Assembly (NCBI GenBank): GCA_036429605.1
Contig: CM071590.1
Span: forward strand, 558,001 to 622,000
DNA length: 64,000 nucleotides
Direction of reading: 5' to 3'
Source of the DNA: Cladobotryum mycophilum
Taxonomy: Eukaryota > Ascomycota > Sordariomycetes > Hypocreales > Hypocreaceae
A program made the position numbers and the translations under genes. Shown piece by piece: positions 12,050 to 24,347 of the stretch; the first letter of the stretch is position 1, and the number at the start of each line of letters is the position of its first letter. The notes below the pieces were generated by a model, which saw nothing but the letters and a program-made list of their open reading frames with translations, was not told the DNA's origin and did not search any database.

Positions 12050-12346
12050 ATTTGCACTCTTTTTCTTCTTCTGCCTCTCTGAAAGTTGAGAGTTAGGTTT
12101 ATGAGTTTTATGTCGGATGTTTGGCGTTTTATATATACGGATTTAACATGAGCAATATGATGCGTTCAAAGGGGTTATAGATGGGATAAACACTTTGTGG
12201 TCTGTTGGACTCAACGTCTACAGGATTTAGGTTATGAATTTAGGCATGGATCTAGAGAAATGGCATTATGATACTATTAATTTTGTCATATTAAAACTCA
12301 TACATTCATGACGTCCCTAACGAAAACTCCTGAATATCGTAAAAGT

Positions 12347-13203
12347 CTATATCCTCTGAGCGATCCACCACCACCACTTGTCGGCTCCTGGCTCGTCGGT
12401 CATGACAGTGCCCCCCACGACGTCAACGTCAATGTCAAACTCTTGCATCTGTTGAAAGGTAAACTTCTCGGAGCCGTATTCTCCCAACCAGCCATCCTGC
12501 TCTTCATGGCCGAGATCATCGGTACCAACCCCTGAGTCCAGGAGGCCCTTGCTCCGTGATGAGCGAATGCGGTTCAGTTCGTTTTCAAGGTGTGTCTTGA
12601 CCATGGAGGCGGGCAGAGCTGTGAATAGATCCAGCTTGTTGGCGGCAATAAGGACGGGGACGGATGCCTTGGTCTTGTCCCTTGCGTTGGCCTTCTTTTG
12701 CAAGAATAGCAGCACGTCGTAGAGGTAGGAAGCGGTTGGCGCAAGTGTCTCCTGCTCGCCCAATGCAGCGGCATCCACCATGAAAACCACAGCCTTGAGC
12801 TTCTCCGTGCGAGCGAGCTTTCCCATGGGGATATTGCGCAACTTGCCATGGCCGGGGGTATCAATCATAAGAAACTTGGTGTGTGTACCGGTCGCATCCT
12901 CGTGGTTGCGGAAAGACTGCTTGGAGTCGGAATCGGTCGAGGCGTTGAGCTCAATGGACTGGGTAATCTGCGAAGTATGCGTCAAGGCAGGCTTGGTTCC
13001 GCGCTCGAAGAGGGTGAGGAGGGCAGTTTTGCCAGCATTGTCGGGACCCAGGAGGAGGACGGTGGGGGGACTGTATAGGTGGCAGAGGAGGCCAGGATAA
13101 AATGAAGAATAACGGGAGCGCCGAGGATGATGAGGAAGCCCAAGAAGATGACGGGTAGAGACGGCTTCATGAGCATCTCTGCGAGTTCTGTAAAGGTCGC
13201 CAT
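12347..13203 (-). CDS. Signal recognition particle receptor, beta subunit
   Basis: Intronless gene. The ATG at 13203 opens a short lumenal or N-terminal part and one membrane anchor (about residues 15-40), then a small GTPase domain. The G1 loop GPDNAGKT is at 53-60 after frame repair, G3 is DTPGHGKLR, and G4 is NKLDLF. The protein anchors the SRP receptor alpha subunit at the ER membrane for cotranslational targeting. The frame breaks at 13064-13069 (six G on the + strand). One extra base joins the membrane anchor to TVLLLGPDNAGKTALLTLF and gives 285 residues, a normal size. It is convergent with cystathionine beta-synthase, about 300 bases from that stop. Confidence 0.88.
13064..13069 (-). 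other. Single-base deficit before the SRP receptor beta P-loop
   Basis: C6 on the coding strand. As written the anchor is followed by a Ser/Pro-rich nonsense peptide. With seven C the conserved GTPase core starts immediately. Confidence 0.82.
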
Positions 13204-14183
13204 TGTTGCAGATTTGATGGGGTGATGGTTGATTGCAATGTGGCTAGTCTGGTGGCGATGGTGATTTGTTCAATTGAGGTATGTAGATAGTAGGTATTTC
13301 AGCCCTACAGCTGGACTTGCACTACCGTCGCAACCACTGGCTTTTAGGGCCCGTATGGTATGAAGGAATGCGACTGGATGAATCGTGGTTTGATGCTGCA
13401 GCGCAAAGCAGCTTTCCGACGATGTGAAAGACAAGATGAAATCCAAAGACTTGTCTGTCCTCAAAGCAATGGGGATCCAGAAATGCGATGGGACGATGTG
13501 GGTTCGTTGCGCCACACACGAGGGAACCACGTTGTGAGGCTTGAAACGACAGCTTAACGAGGTGCGTAAGCCACACTCCCGGTCAAACCTGTTACAGGGG
13601 ACAGATACAGGGTACATCCATCAAGGTACCGTTCAGCTTACGGCCTCCCAAGCAGCAAATGGGGCATCGGCCTAAACTGCTTATGGGATGCAACGGATCC
13701 ATTACCGAAGCTCAGCCTCGCCAGGCTATCGCGGCCGCTTCCACTTTGTTAATAATACAAATAATTGCGGGTGCCGAATTTCAGGAGCTGTGTTCATCTA
13801 AATACCTCTGCCAGTTCGTCGCACCTCCGTCTGACCCGGAATTGACGAGTGAGGACAAGTCCAACATCTTATTTGGCTTAGGGATATTGGGAGCGTTGCA
13901 GTCCTTTTTTCTTTTCTTTCTTATACTATTCCTTTCTGTTACGTATCACAGTCTACCTTCGAGTCTGCAATGTTTCAGTAGCCCGCCCACGCAGCCATCG
14001 TGTCTTTGCTCTCCTGAACGCTCCTCCACCAGTCTCATTTTTCGTTGGGACCTAGTACGGATTACTACGACTATACTATTCTCCGACAAACCCCTGGCCT
14101 AGCCTAGCCTACCGAGGCCGGCCTGCTATCCCCACCGCTCTCGCGAGAGGCTCCAGTCGCCAGTCGCCAGTCAAACGTCGTAC
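13204..14183. promoter_or_regulatory. Divergent intergenic region, SRP receptor beta / AKR1
   Basis: 980 bases with both promoters. A pyrimidine-rich block lies at about 13901-13940. A 147-codon open frame at 13659-14102 has no recognisable domain and I did not call it. Confidence 0.45.
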
Positions 14184-16582
14184 ATGGGTAGGCCGTCGAC
14201 CCGAGGAAGCAGCATTTCGGCTGCCTCAGTTGCGCCAGTAGGTCTACAACCCTCATCAAAAGCAGCAGCCGCCGCGCCGAAACTCAATAGCGAAATGGAG
14301 ATGGGCAGTTTGCCCACGGACGGGGTCGCCCCGGACGAGGATATCATGCAGTTGGCCAGGGTAGGCGACATTCCCGGCATGGAGAAGTTGTTCGAGTCGG
14401 GAGATTTCGACGCCACATACAGCGACGACGAAGGCATCACTCCTCTTCACGTGAGTTTTCTGTGCTTCTTGCGCCAATTGAGGGCTTGGGGACTAACTTG
14501 GGAGCTTCGCAGTGGGCTTCCATCAACAATCAGTATGCCATGTGCGCATTCCTCATCGAACATGGCGCAGAAATCAACAAGAAGGGCGGCGAATCTATCG
14601 CGACACCTTTACAATGGGCCGCCCAGCGCTGCCACTACTATACCGTAAACCTCCTCCTACAACATGGCGCCGACCCTCTTATTACCGACGCTCAGGGCTA
14701 CAACACTCTCCACATCTCGACCTTTAACGGCAATGTCCTCCTCCTCATTCTGCTGCTACATCAAGGCATTCCCGTCGACGTGCTGGATAGCTATGGACAT
14801 ACAGCGCTGATGTGGGCTGCCTACAAGGGCTTCCCCCAATGCGTCGATGTCTTCTTGCGCTGGGGAGCAAGTGTCCATGCGACGGACGAGCAGGGCTTCA
14901 CGCCTTTACACTGGGCTCTGGTCAAGGGCAATCCGGGCTGCATCCTCAAGCTTATCGAGTACGGGGCGGACCGATTCGCAAAGACTGACACAGGCAAGAC
15001 GCCGGCTTTGACAGCGAGCGAGCTTAACACAATGCCAGCATGGCATCGTGCTCTTCGAGAGTGCGGGTACAACGAGGACGGGCATGTCGCAATGCCTCCT
15101 TGGCCCGGTGCCAGTTACTTTCTCAAGGACAAGAGGGCGTTTTTGACAAAGTTTCTGTTCCTATGGCCATTCCTAATGATTTGGCTTGTTATCATGATTT
15201 TATCCCATGCGCCAGTATACTTTGGTATACCACTGGCAGGATTGGCGGCGTATGGCCTTTTATGGTGTGCTCGTCAGATCCTAGAGTACGCTCCCTCTGA
15301 CATGCGACAATTCCACAAGACGGTAGGTTTTAAGGGTGCGATGATGGTAGTAAACATCTACTGACAGTCTGCAGCCTTGGATGGCCGGTATTTTTGCTGG
15401 ATCATTATTCCTTGTTGGTGTCAACTGGCTGACCACCGTTCTGCCTGCAACGTTTGGCATGAACGGCGGATCCGCCAACCTTTTGAATATGGTTTTTCTT
15501 CCCATGTTTGGTCTAACCGCTTTCTTTTATATTGCAGCCATGAGATATGATCCTGGGTTTGTACCAAAGATGAATGGTATTGCCGAGCAGAGAGCCGTCA
15601 TCGATGATCTGCTTAAGACTTGGAAATTCGATGATTCCACCTTCTGTACAATTTGCATGATTCGTACGCCACTGCGAAGCAAGCATTGCCGCCGGTGTCA
15701 GCGTTGTGTGGCCAAGCATGATCAGTGAGTGGCCATGAACAGACAAGTTCTTGGGAGTGCGTAATACTAACAAACATGTAGCCATTGTCCTTGGGTGTAC
15801 AACTGCGTTGGTGTGAACAATCATCGCCAATTTTTCTTTTACCTGATATGCCTTACTATTGGAATTCCAGCCTACGACTGGCTGCTGTATTACTGTATGT
15901 GGATTGATTCTTTGTCCAGCTACTTTTTGACTAATATTTTCAAGACTACCAGGGCATCTCGGCCAATGCTTCAGAATCTTGCAATGTTTTGGGACCAGGC
16001 ATCTGCAAGTTGATCAATGCCGACGCTTTCACGTTGATTCTCGCTCTTTGGGCGACTTTGCAGCTTACCTGGGTGTCTATGTTGCTATTCACTCAGTTTG
16101 TTCAGGTGTCTAGAGCCATGACGACTTTCGAGAACATGACTGGCATCCGAACCGGTGCCTCCCTTTCTTCTGCTTTTACCTCGACAGGTACACCGCTTGA
16201 CCCCAATCACCCAACCAACACCGCACCGACCGCAGCAAACGGCCAGGCAGGTCATGGTCATAAGCGCAAGACAGGTCTCTTGAACACGTGGAGCCAGCTA
16301 CTCGGTGTAGATCCATTCATCGAGACCATCACCGGCCGTGGCGCCGCGACAGCCAAGAACAAGCGGAGAAAGAAGAACCCCTTCAGCAGGGGGTGTATCG
16401 CCAACTGCAAGGACTTTTGGTGCGATCCCGCGCCAATCTTTGGTCAGAGAGAGAATGGTAGTGCGGTTTTGGGAGGCGACAAGGTCGATTATTCAGCCAT
16501 GTACGAGACACCGACGTTGATGGAGCTTACCGGAGTCAGAGGACGAGGCGGATACGAAGCTGTCGGCACGGAAGAAGTTTAG
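14184..16582 (+). CDS. AKR1: Ankyrin-repeat DHHC palmitoyltransferase (Akr1 type)
   Basis: Exons 14184-14450, 14513-15322, 15375-15724, 15782-15894 and 15945-16582 give 725 residues, the usual Akr1 length. About five or six ankyrin repeats cover residues 50-270 (EGITPLHWAS, ATPLQWAAQ, GYNTLHIS, GHTALMWAA, GFTPLHWAL). Two membrane segments follow at about 310-350 and two at about 365-420. The cysteine-rich domain (CTICMIRTPLRSKHCRRC) leads to D475-H-H-C478, the active-site cysteine, split by intron 3. Two more membrane segments lie at about 495-515 and 545-575. It transfers palmitate to cysteines of peripheral membrane proteins at the Golgi or endosomes; in yeast the Akr1 family acts on casein kinases. 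The tail is basic and cytosolic. No defects seen. Confidence 0.93.
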
Positions 16583-19085
16583 ATGGACATGCAACTTGGA
16601 GAGAATGCTACGAGTTTCCCTTTACATTGTCGGTGGGCCTGCTTGATTTTCGAAGACAACATCAGAGCGCACTCGGGTGCGTGAATGTATGGAGAAAGGG
16701 TTCGGTTGTACTGCTTTTGTTCTTTCATCTTATGTGTTAACATTCGGAAAGGAAAGGAAAGGAAAGGGGGAAGGGGATATTATGCATTCCTGGCGTGGAC
16801 GCGTTTTTTCTTGGATTCTGAAACTGCTGGTAACAAAAGGAACAACGGGGGTGGTTGGGGACAAGAATGTCTTTTGAGATGAGTTTATGAAACCTGTAGA
16901 ATGTTGCATACAGATGTAATATAGTTATTCCTGTTTGGAGGATAATGGCGGGTGGACTTTTTCGTTGGTGAAATGGCAAGTTGCTTCGAGGCGAGGTAAG
17001 TTTGTTTTCAGTTTCAGACTCATTGTGCCATTACACAGAATACCATGCGAGAGTTCTCGCCATTTTTAAGCTCTAGCTTCTGCGAAATATCGTGAAGCAG
17101 GATACAGAGGAGGTCCGTTAGGAACAGGGCTAGGCATCTACATGACTGGATCATAGCAAACACCTAATCACATATGTTTCAACTGCATAGCCCCTTTGAT
17201 AGACTCTCGTGTGTGGTCTATGACGACTTCTTCTTGTTGTCCCTCTTTGTCGGTTGAAAGGCTGGCGAAAACCTCCCGACGCATAGGTACGTTAAAAAGG
17301 AGCCCCCCCTTTTCTCGTTGGCATGATGCGAAGTAACCAAATTTGCTCTTCGAGGCTGTTGGATGGCCGGCCTTCATAAGCGGCAGTCCGATGTTATGAA
17401 CATTAAGTGCACACAAGATTGAACCTCTTGGCCGCGAGATCCGACATCCAATGCTACAGAAGGACCCGCATTCACAGAGCCCGCCCAACGCCGGCCGATG
17501 TCTCAGCTCATGGAGTTACCCCTCATATATCACCATAGAAGAAGATACCCTCTCACTCAGGGTCAAAGCGCCGAATATGCAAAGGCGGGGACATGCATGA
17601 CATCCCACTATCAAGAGAGACCATGATCGTGTCATCTTAACTACCATGTGCCGAACGCCTTGGTGGAATACACTCCATGTACAGAATGTAGGACTTGCTC
17701 GTAATAATGGTGGGCGTGAGAGGTTTCCCATGGGTTTCCGGTCGCCATCACCTTCCATCAAAACGAGAAGAGGCCTCGGAATTGTTTCACTACCCCAAGT
17801 CGTTGTGTGACGCAGCAGTTTCTTCGTTTTTCATGTAATAGTATGCTGATACGACTTTCACATCAACCAACGTGCATTTGGCGAGACATCTTACCAATCT
17901 TTACTCCAGTTTATGACTACTCATCCTACAGAACGTTGGATGCTGTTGTACCGAGACAATGACCAGTGTCACTTTGCTCATGACTCCACATTGTTCGTTC
18001 GACCAACGTACTGGTTCGATTGTAGAAGGGGCTTTCGTTTGGGAAAGGATATGGAAGCTCTACCGCATACTAAACTACACTCATCTACGGCAGCAGGAAG
18101 AGCGGAAGAGGCGGATCGTGACCCAAGCTAGGCTCACGCGAGACATGCATTGTATGATGGCCGAAGGTGAGCTTAATAAGACCTGTTAGTTCTGCGTTTT
18201 TGCCACAGAGATTCCTAGGATGCTTGACTGTGGGTGTACCAAGAGTTTAAGGCACCTGACCCATGTACTCTCCGATCATGCCAGCATTTCAACGGGCGTA
18301 GGAGAGAATGGGTAGCAATCACTTGTGTATGTAGCGAGGGGTGCAATGCACAAGGTTGAATCGAGGAGTCCACCCTTCTAAACATACGTCAAGGCGTTAT
18401 CTTGCCACGTCGCATCCTACCTTCAATCTCCAATTTCTGGAGTACTGCGTGCTTTGAACGAATAGGCGGTCGAATTAGTGACTTGAGAGACAAGGGTTAA
18501 CGTCAGAAACACTACTCACTTGGTTAAGCCAACATCCCACACTCGACATGTATGTAGCAAGGGGGCTCGGTCCTACCTCCACGTCGATTTTCCTATCTGT
18601 ACTACGTCTCTAATCCACTTTACCATTTCAACTCGTATCTCTTACTAACACATTACCATCGAATCACCCAACATACAAGACTCAAACAATTATTACACCT
18701 CAACCCCTAGTTCCAAGCGTGTCGATACCGGTGACCTCCCACCCGACTCAGCGAGTTACCGAGCGTCCAACACGCACACAGTCTTTCTGGGGGGGTTAAC
18801 GATGTTCGTGCGGGGACGTACGGGGTACTGGGTAAATTACTGTGCTAGAATGGACCCTATGCAGCGCCTCAACTTTACCCACTTTCTTGCCAGGCTCACC
18901 TCAACAGGTCTGGACAATGACAGGCTTTGTAGGATTGCCTTGCAGCCAGACTATAACCTTGCCTCACAAGTATCTAGTATTTATGCAGTGATTATATAAG
19001 CATGTCACGTTATTTTGAGGTATATAATGACTCATTAGTTTTTGAGGTAATTGGAACTCTTTAGTTCCGTAAATATTAAGCCATC
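16583..19085. other. 2.5 kb gene-poor stretch
   Basis: No reading frame here has a recognisable domain. A pentamer tract (GGAAA repeats) lies at about 16748-16770 in the AKR1 3' region. Short frames at 17168-17488 (-) and 17913-18189 (+) look like chance openings. The last 100 bases before 19086 are AT-rich. Confidence 0.5.
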
Positions 19086-19634
19086 ATGTCTGTACCATTC
19101 AATGGTTTGACCATTGGGCCTCCGCCAAGCACAACGACGTCTAATACGACGGAGATTCGAGAACTTCGAAGGGCTGTTGAGAATTTAGAGGCATGGGTTA
19201 AGCTATTGGCTGGGAGGGTTAACCCTCCTGTTGTTGTACCATCTGCTGGAGGTACTGGGGGTTCCGGTACGGATGAACCGGGTTCCACTGGGGGATCTGA
19301 TGGAGTGATGGCCAGTCCTGTGGTATGTCAAGTCTTTTATGTTCAGGTGAATGGCATTGAATTGGGGGCCGATAAGGCTGATCAGGCTCAGCCTGTGCGC
19401 ACAGAAAGAGGAGTTAGGATTATTGGGGTGGAAACAAAAATCTACTTTGAGAATAGCGGAGGCTTTTTATGTGTGAATGGCATGGGTGGTCTGCATCGGA
19501 TTTCTGATGAGTTGGGTGGTATTCCGGAAATTTCGCCTGCACCTCGCGGGAGGCAATTGGAAAGAATATTTCTTTCTGTTGGGAAGTTGAGATGTGTAGC
19601 CCAACCGGATATAAATTTCCAGGTTTTTGGTTGA
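19086..19634 (+). CDS. Orphan protein, 182 residues
   Basis: Single open frame from an ATG at 19086 that I do not recognise. Residues 22-45 form a charged amphipathic helix (EIRELRRAVENLEAWVKLL). A Pro/Gly/Ser/Thr-rich linker follows (about 46-75), then a hydrophobic, probably beta-rich C-terminal half (VCQVFYVQVNGIEL, GVRIIGVETKIYFE). No signal peptide or membrane segment. It sits alone in a gene-poor stretch and has more A/T-ending codons than the housekeeping genes to its left, which would fit a lineage-specific or acquired gene. A decayed frame follows 30 bases later. Confidence 0.5.
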   Translation: MSVPFNGLTIGPPPSTTTSNTTEIRELRRAVENLEAWVKLLAGRVNPPVVVPSAGGTGGSGTDEPGSTGGSDGVMASPVVCQVFYVQVNGIELGADKADQAQPVRTERGVRIIGVETKIYFENSGGFLCVNGMGGLHRISDELGGIPEISPAPRGRQLERIFLSVGKLRCVAQPDINFQVFG

Positions 19635-19663
19635 TAGTTGATAGTTGATTAGGCGCAAATAAA

Positions 19664-20086
19664 ATGATGGGTGAGCTTCCTATTGACGTCCTGCTCCCAG
19701 CCGCGGAGGCCTAGTCCCTACTGGCCGGCCACAAGATCATACAGCTCTCGGATTCGTCGTGGAATGACGGACTTGAGACCATCGGTCAGCTTGGAGCTAC
19801 CTTCAAGGCATCATAATCAGGTAAAAAGTCACCCCCAGGATTTAGCCCCCGGAGGTGGTTATACTGATAAAAGCGACTAGAGGATACTAAGAAGGAGGCA
19901 TACCAGGCCGGCGAAGACCTCCTTGGTTCAGTGGCGAGCAGGATCATGGGACTCTTGTTGGACCATGATGAGCTTTGGGAATCACCTGTCCTGAGAGAGC
20001 TGGAGGCGATGGGCGATTTGATTCCGGATCAGAGGCGTGTCAGCTTCAGGGAAATATGGAAGACGGGTCAGGCATTGGAGCAATAA
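19664..20086 (+). pseudogene. Decayed reading frame of unknown family
   Basis: One frame from an ATG at 19664 reads protein-like sequence on both sides of stop codons: GELPIDVLLPAAEA, TAG at 19712, then AGHKIIQLSDSSWNDGLETI, and TAA at 19814. After a possible intron or decayed part it resumes as a well-formed acidic helical tail (AYQAGEDLLGSVASRIMGLL then DHDELWESPVLRELEAMGDL) ending at 20086. The sense-like composition around the stops suggests a broken gene. Unlike other breaks in this window these are in-frame stops, not single-base losses. Function unknown. Confidence 0.4.
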
Positions 20087-20775
20087 AAGGGGGAAAAGGA
20101 ACAATTCTTGTGTCCATATACTTGGGCTTCTTGATGAGCCGCATACCAGTGAGCCTTTTTCGTTGAAGCAAGAACATATGCATTCTCATCACATCTCCTC
20201 ATACTCGCATGTATTGTCTCAAAATGGTTTCACTCCTGTCAGTCTGTATGCTGTCTTGTATTTACGGGGCAAGTATTCATACATCCCACCCATTTTCAGT
20301 TCCTTCAAGCTCAGGAATATGTCTCATTGTCTCGTAATGATGGAAAAGGAGCCGGCGGTATGACCAACGTGACGTTCTCAACCGGTAAGAGGAGGTTGTA
20401 GGTGTTCCTCTGGAGCATATTGACTCAACAACTTGTGCCCACGCTTTGGTGAACCTATGAACTTGTTCATCTCCTGACGAAGACCCCTTACCTATGATCT
20501 TGTCGGTTGGGCGCAACACTGGCAGCAAGTCATAGACATATGACCTACAGATGGCTTCTCTCGCGGGAACCTCCTTCACTGTGGCATATTAAGTTGGTAA
20601 AGTACTCACTCTTTGACATCTTTTATTACAGCCATTTTAATCATTCTCATATAATGAGCTAGCCCATCGTTCTTACAAACTCTGATGGCCAACTATCCGC
20701 TAGCAGAACACGGAAGAACCATTGCCTTCACTTCCCATCACCATTTTTTTCCTTTTCCCACTTTTCCTCCCCAAC
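20087..20775. other. Intergenic stretch, nothing recognised
   Basis: About 690 bases downstream of the decayed frame and of the convergent monooxygenase. The only long minus-strand opening (20277-20579) lacks an ATG. Confidence 0.45.
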
Positions 20776-22442
20776 TTAGAAGCTCGTTCCCTCATCCGTG
20801 CGTTTATACCCCTCGCCGTTAATGAATTTCTTCTCCTGTGTCACAAAAGCCTGAGGAATGTTCAAGCCAATACCGAAAAAGACAAACAGAGCCCACTTCC
20901 ACCGGAACGGGTTAAAGGCGACGCAAAAGGCGAACCACCAGACCAACTCGAGATAGGTGAAGAAGTCGAATGCGCCCGTGGGGCTGAACTTTTTGAGGAT
21001 GCGCGTCATGTCGATCCAGCGCTTCATCCAGACTTGGCTGGGGCGGGTGAGGGGGTCGATGATGAACATGAGGAGAATGCGAGTGTAGATGCCGACGTGC
21101 CAGTTTCCGACGGTGCCGATGGCCTCGAGGTAGGTCGAGTTGATGGCGGAGACGGATGGGTGAGTCGGTGGGAAGGTTTGGAGGTACCAGTTGGGTGGCC
21201 CGTATGGATCCTTGAAGCAGTCATCCGGGAGAAGGGACAGAGAAGGTCGCTTGAATCCGGTAGCCATGATGACGATATCAGCTTTTACGACTTCCTCGTG
21301 TCCGGGGCCACCCTTGGGGACACCTCTGGCACGACGGTTCATAATGACGCCGCTGCTCTTGAAACCTTCAATATCGCCTCGGATCCATTCAGCCTTTCCT
21401 TGTCGCAGCTTGTCCATGACATCCGAGTTGACCATCGGCGTGCCCATGAAAAGGCCCTTGTCACCAGTCGGTGCCAGGTCCTCGAGATCTCGGTAGAAGA
21501 ATTTGCGGAGGAAGAACTCGGGGATGAAGGAGAGGAAAGTCTCTTGGCCAAAGACGTTGAAGCTGAGAAGGGTGTCGACGAAGAAGTTGCGAGGAATGAT
21601 CCACTTGTCTGATCGAGAGAGGATGGAGATCTTGGCAGCATCAGCGGCGGAGGCGAACTCGAGGGCTTCGACGGCTGATGCACCGCCGCCGATGATGGCA
21701 ATTTTCTTGCCCTTGGCGTCTTTTCTACACAGGTGTTAGGAGATTCTGTAGGAGAGAGAATGGCATGTCAAGTACGTACCCTGTGAGCTCGCTGGAGTGG
21801 TAGATGGAACCCTTGAACTTGTCCATGCCGGGAATATGGGGCTTCTTGGGTTCACCACAGGTTCCAACGGCGACAATTAAACCATCAAAAAGACCATGAG
21901 AGGGGTCACCGTTGATGATCCATCGTGTCTGATCATCCTGGCGCACCTTGCTGACCTTGCAATCGAAGATGGTCTTTTGCTCCAGGCCGTAGCGCTTCCA
22001 TAGTTCCTTGATCTGAGTGATGATTTGTTTGCGGTCCGGGTAGCCTCGCTCCCATTTGATGGAGGGATGGAAGCGGTACATTAACGAGTGTATTTGAAGG
22101 CCCGAAGTGTCATTGACTCTCTAATTCCATGGTCAGCGGTTGGGAAGAGAGGACTTGTTAGGGTGAGATGGTGATGGAGTTTGCTTACGCTCCAGATACC
22201 GCCGAGGTTAGCTTTACCGCGACTCTCAAAGATGGTAACGTCGAAGCCATGACCGATGATGTGAGCAGCTGCCGAGACGCCGGTGATGCCAGCACCGATG
22301 ACGGCGATTCTCGGTCTCTTGAGGGGGCGTCGAGCTTTGGAGGGTAAGGAGAGAGGGCCTTATCGATGACCCATTGGATGATTTGGTAGAGGAAGATGAA
22401 AGGATGGAAGAAGGGACTGGCGAGCTCAGAGCGTTGCGCCAT
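20776..22442 (-). CDS. Flavin-containing monooxygenase (FMO-like)
   Basis: Exons on the minus strand: 22442-22189, 22120-21780 and 21724-20776. An N-terminal hydrophobic stretch (FFHPFIFLYQIIQWVI) suggests membrane association. Both dinucleotide folds are visible: FAD site IGAGITGVSAA (readable only after adding one base in the G5 run at 22323-22327) and NADPH site IGGGASAVEA. The FMO fingerprint region FKGSIYHSSEL lies between them and IMATGF later. A hydrophobic C-terminal part (VWWFAFCVAFNPF, WALFVFFGIGL) follows. Repaired length is 514 residues, typical for fungal FMO or Baeyer-Villiger-like enzymes that oxygenate soft nucleophiles or ketones with O2 and NADPH. The substrate cannot be inferred; no biosynthetic cluster surrounds it. 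Confidence 0.85.
22323..22327 (-). other. Single-base deficit before the FAD-binding loop of the FMO gene
   Basis: C5 on the coding strand after LDAP. One more C gives LKRPRIAVIGAGITGVSA. As written the frame turns into nonsense and the Rossmann loop is lost. Confidence 0.82.
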
Positions 22443-23445
22443 GATGATGGCTGACTATCTGACTAGGTTATCTTATCAGACTGTGGTTGTGGTGGTGATA
22501 TAGTCCAAACTTCAATTGAGGTTGAGAATGGGAACAAGGAAGAGGATTGAAAAGTCAATTGATGGCTTTAAATACATACAGTATTAATGAATTGAGACAA
22601 GTAAAGAACGGTAAGTAAGTATTAATTCTTCTTTTCCCCTCGGCAAACCTCTTTTTTTCATATGCTTTGCTTTACCTTGCTTTACGTTGCCCTGCATTGT
22701 CTTGCCTTTTGCCCTGCGGCTGCTGACGGCAAGGGGAGAAGGAAAATGGGCATTCCATGATGGTGACGTCAGTTTTACATGTCCCTTGCGTTTGGCTCGC
22801 TCCCTTGTTTAACAAGCTTTCGTCACGCAAGAATCACAACGTCACAGTGTATTTACCCACTAGCAATACCTCCATCCACTATTAGAGCTATAGGTAGCCT
22901 ATAGGCTATTGGATAGGTACGAGGTAGGTAAGGTAGGGAGTAGATGGATGCCTGTAAGTAGGGGAAGATCAGCCCCCACTCCAATGAGCGCATCGATGAG
23001 GCCATTGAGTTTCATTTTTACTGCAAGGGATTGGCTTCTTATGATTGACTTTGGCATGTGATTCTGGATGGATTAATTCGGTACTTGTACTTGAGCTTGT
23101 ACTTGTATTTCCGTACCTGAATTAGTGTTGCTGCTGTTATTGTTGTTGTTCCGCCTTCCATCGTCATCATCCATCATCGATGAACACGCCCTTTTTGTTT
23201 TCCATTCCATCGACTCCGTAACTCGCTCGCTCAACAAAACACGGCTCAGCCCAGCCATCAAATCACCCCCTTGCTTTAATTATTCCAAATGCTATATATG
23301 CCCTCAATTGAACTTGCATCGACTTGATTGACTCTAGATTCCCAAGTAAAACCCCCATCACTATTCCCCTCCTCACCATTCCCAGCACCCTCACCACCAT
23401 CCTCACCACCACCCGCATTACCACCATCATCACACTACCCTCACC
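22443..23445. promoter_or_regulatory. Divergent promoter region, FMO / SigF-like gene
   Basis: 1.0 kb shared upstream region. It contains imperfect CTTTGCTTTAC-type repeats at about 22668-22705 and a run of GGTAGG-like words at about 22890-22945. A CACCATCCTCACCA-type pyrimidine-rich leader precedes the start at 23446. Confidence 0.45.
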
Positions 23446-24237
23446 ATGGAACATCCAGGTATGTCACCTCCACATACACCCCCAAAATAAACACCACAGC
23501 TGCTCACCATCATCAAAAACAAACAGTCCGCGAAGTCGCACACGTCGTCGAGACCCTCTGCATGGGCTCTCCCCAACAGCAGCAAGACACCCTGCAAAAC
23601 TACTTCCTCTCAGACGCCTCCTTCACTCACCCCTTCTGCCGCGTCCCTCCCTTCTCCAAGGGCACCATCCCATTCGCCCCAGAGACGGACTCTCGATGGC
23701 TCATCCTCGCCATCTACAGGTGGTATCGCATCATAAGCCCCCGTATCAAGCTCAAGGTCGACTCTTCTGGTATGTTCATCCATTCATGTCTCCTTCTCCT
23801 TCTCCTCACACAAGGTACTAACCCACCGAGCAGTGTTTGATCAGCGCACCGGTCTCCTCTACCTCTCCATCCACCAAATCTTCTCCCTCTGGTTCGTCCC
23901 CTTCCACAAAGCAGACGTCAACCTCGTCACCGTGCTGCAGCTCGTCCAGCGATCATCAGCCGAGTCCGGCCACGCAACCACCAAGCACCACGCCGACGGA
24001 CGAGGCTCTTCCGCGCTCGCAGGTCCAGGCCAAGAGCGACTCAAGTATTACATCGCCAGCCAAGAAGACTTTTACCAAACCAACGACTTTGTCAAATTCA
24101 TCATCCCATGGTTTGTCCCTCTGTTCCTGTTCCTGTTCCAACTGTTCAGCACTGGGCTGTGCGTTGTCGGGTCCATCATCCTACTACCCCTCTACTTTTT
24201 CATGAACAATGCCACTACGGACAACAAGACGGAGTAG
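23446..24237 (+). CDS. SigF-like NTF2-domain membrane protein
   Basis: Exon 1 is only 13 coding bases (23446-23458), followed by 23527-23769 and 23834-24237, giving 219 residues. The order of features matches the fungal SigF-like NTF2 family: MEHPVREV start, HPFCR segment, RWLILAIYRWYRIISPRIKL helix, VFDQRTGLLYLSIHQIF, then YYIASQEDFYQTNDFVKFIIPW, and two hydrophobic C-terminal helices (about residues 175-210) that should anchor it in a membrane. SigF has been linked to sporulation in fungi; applying that role here is inference. The very short first exon makes an automatic annotation likely to miss the true start. Confidence 0.75.
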
Positions 24238-24347
24238 TTTAATCGCTGTATTTATTTATTTATTAATTAATTTATTCTATAAACCGCTGAATGTAATAAA
24301 ACTCTTGATCGCTGGAGACATCCTCTTCACGCCTCTCGTACCCAGTC

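Noticed and set aside
13659..14102. 147-codon frame upstream of AKR1
   Set aside because: Low complexity, runs through a pyrimidine-rich promoter block and has no recognisable domain.
20277..20579. 100-codon minus frame right of the decayed gene
   Set aside because: It opens with GTG rather than ATG and no domain or splice context supports it.
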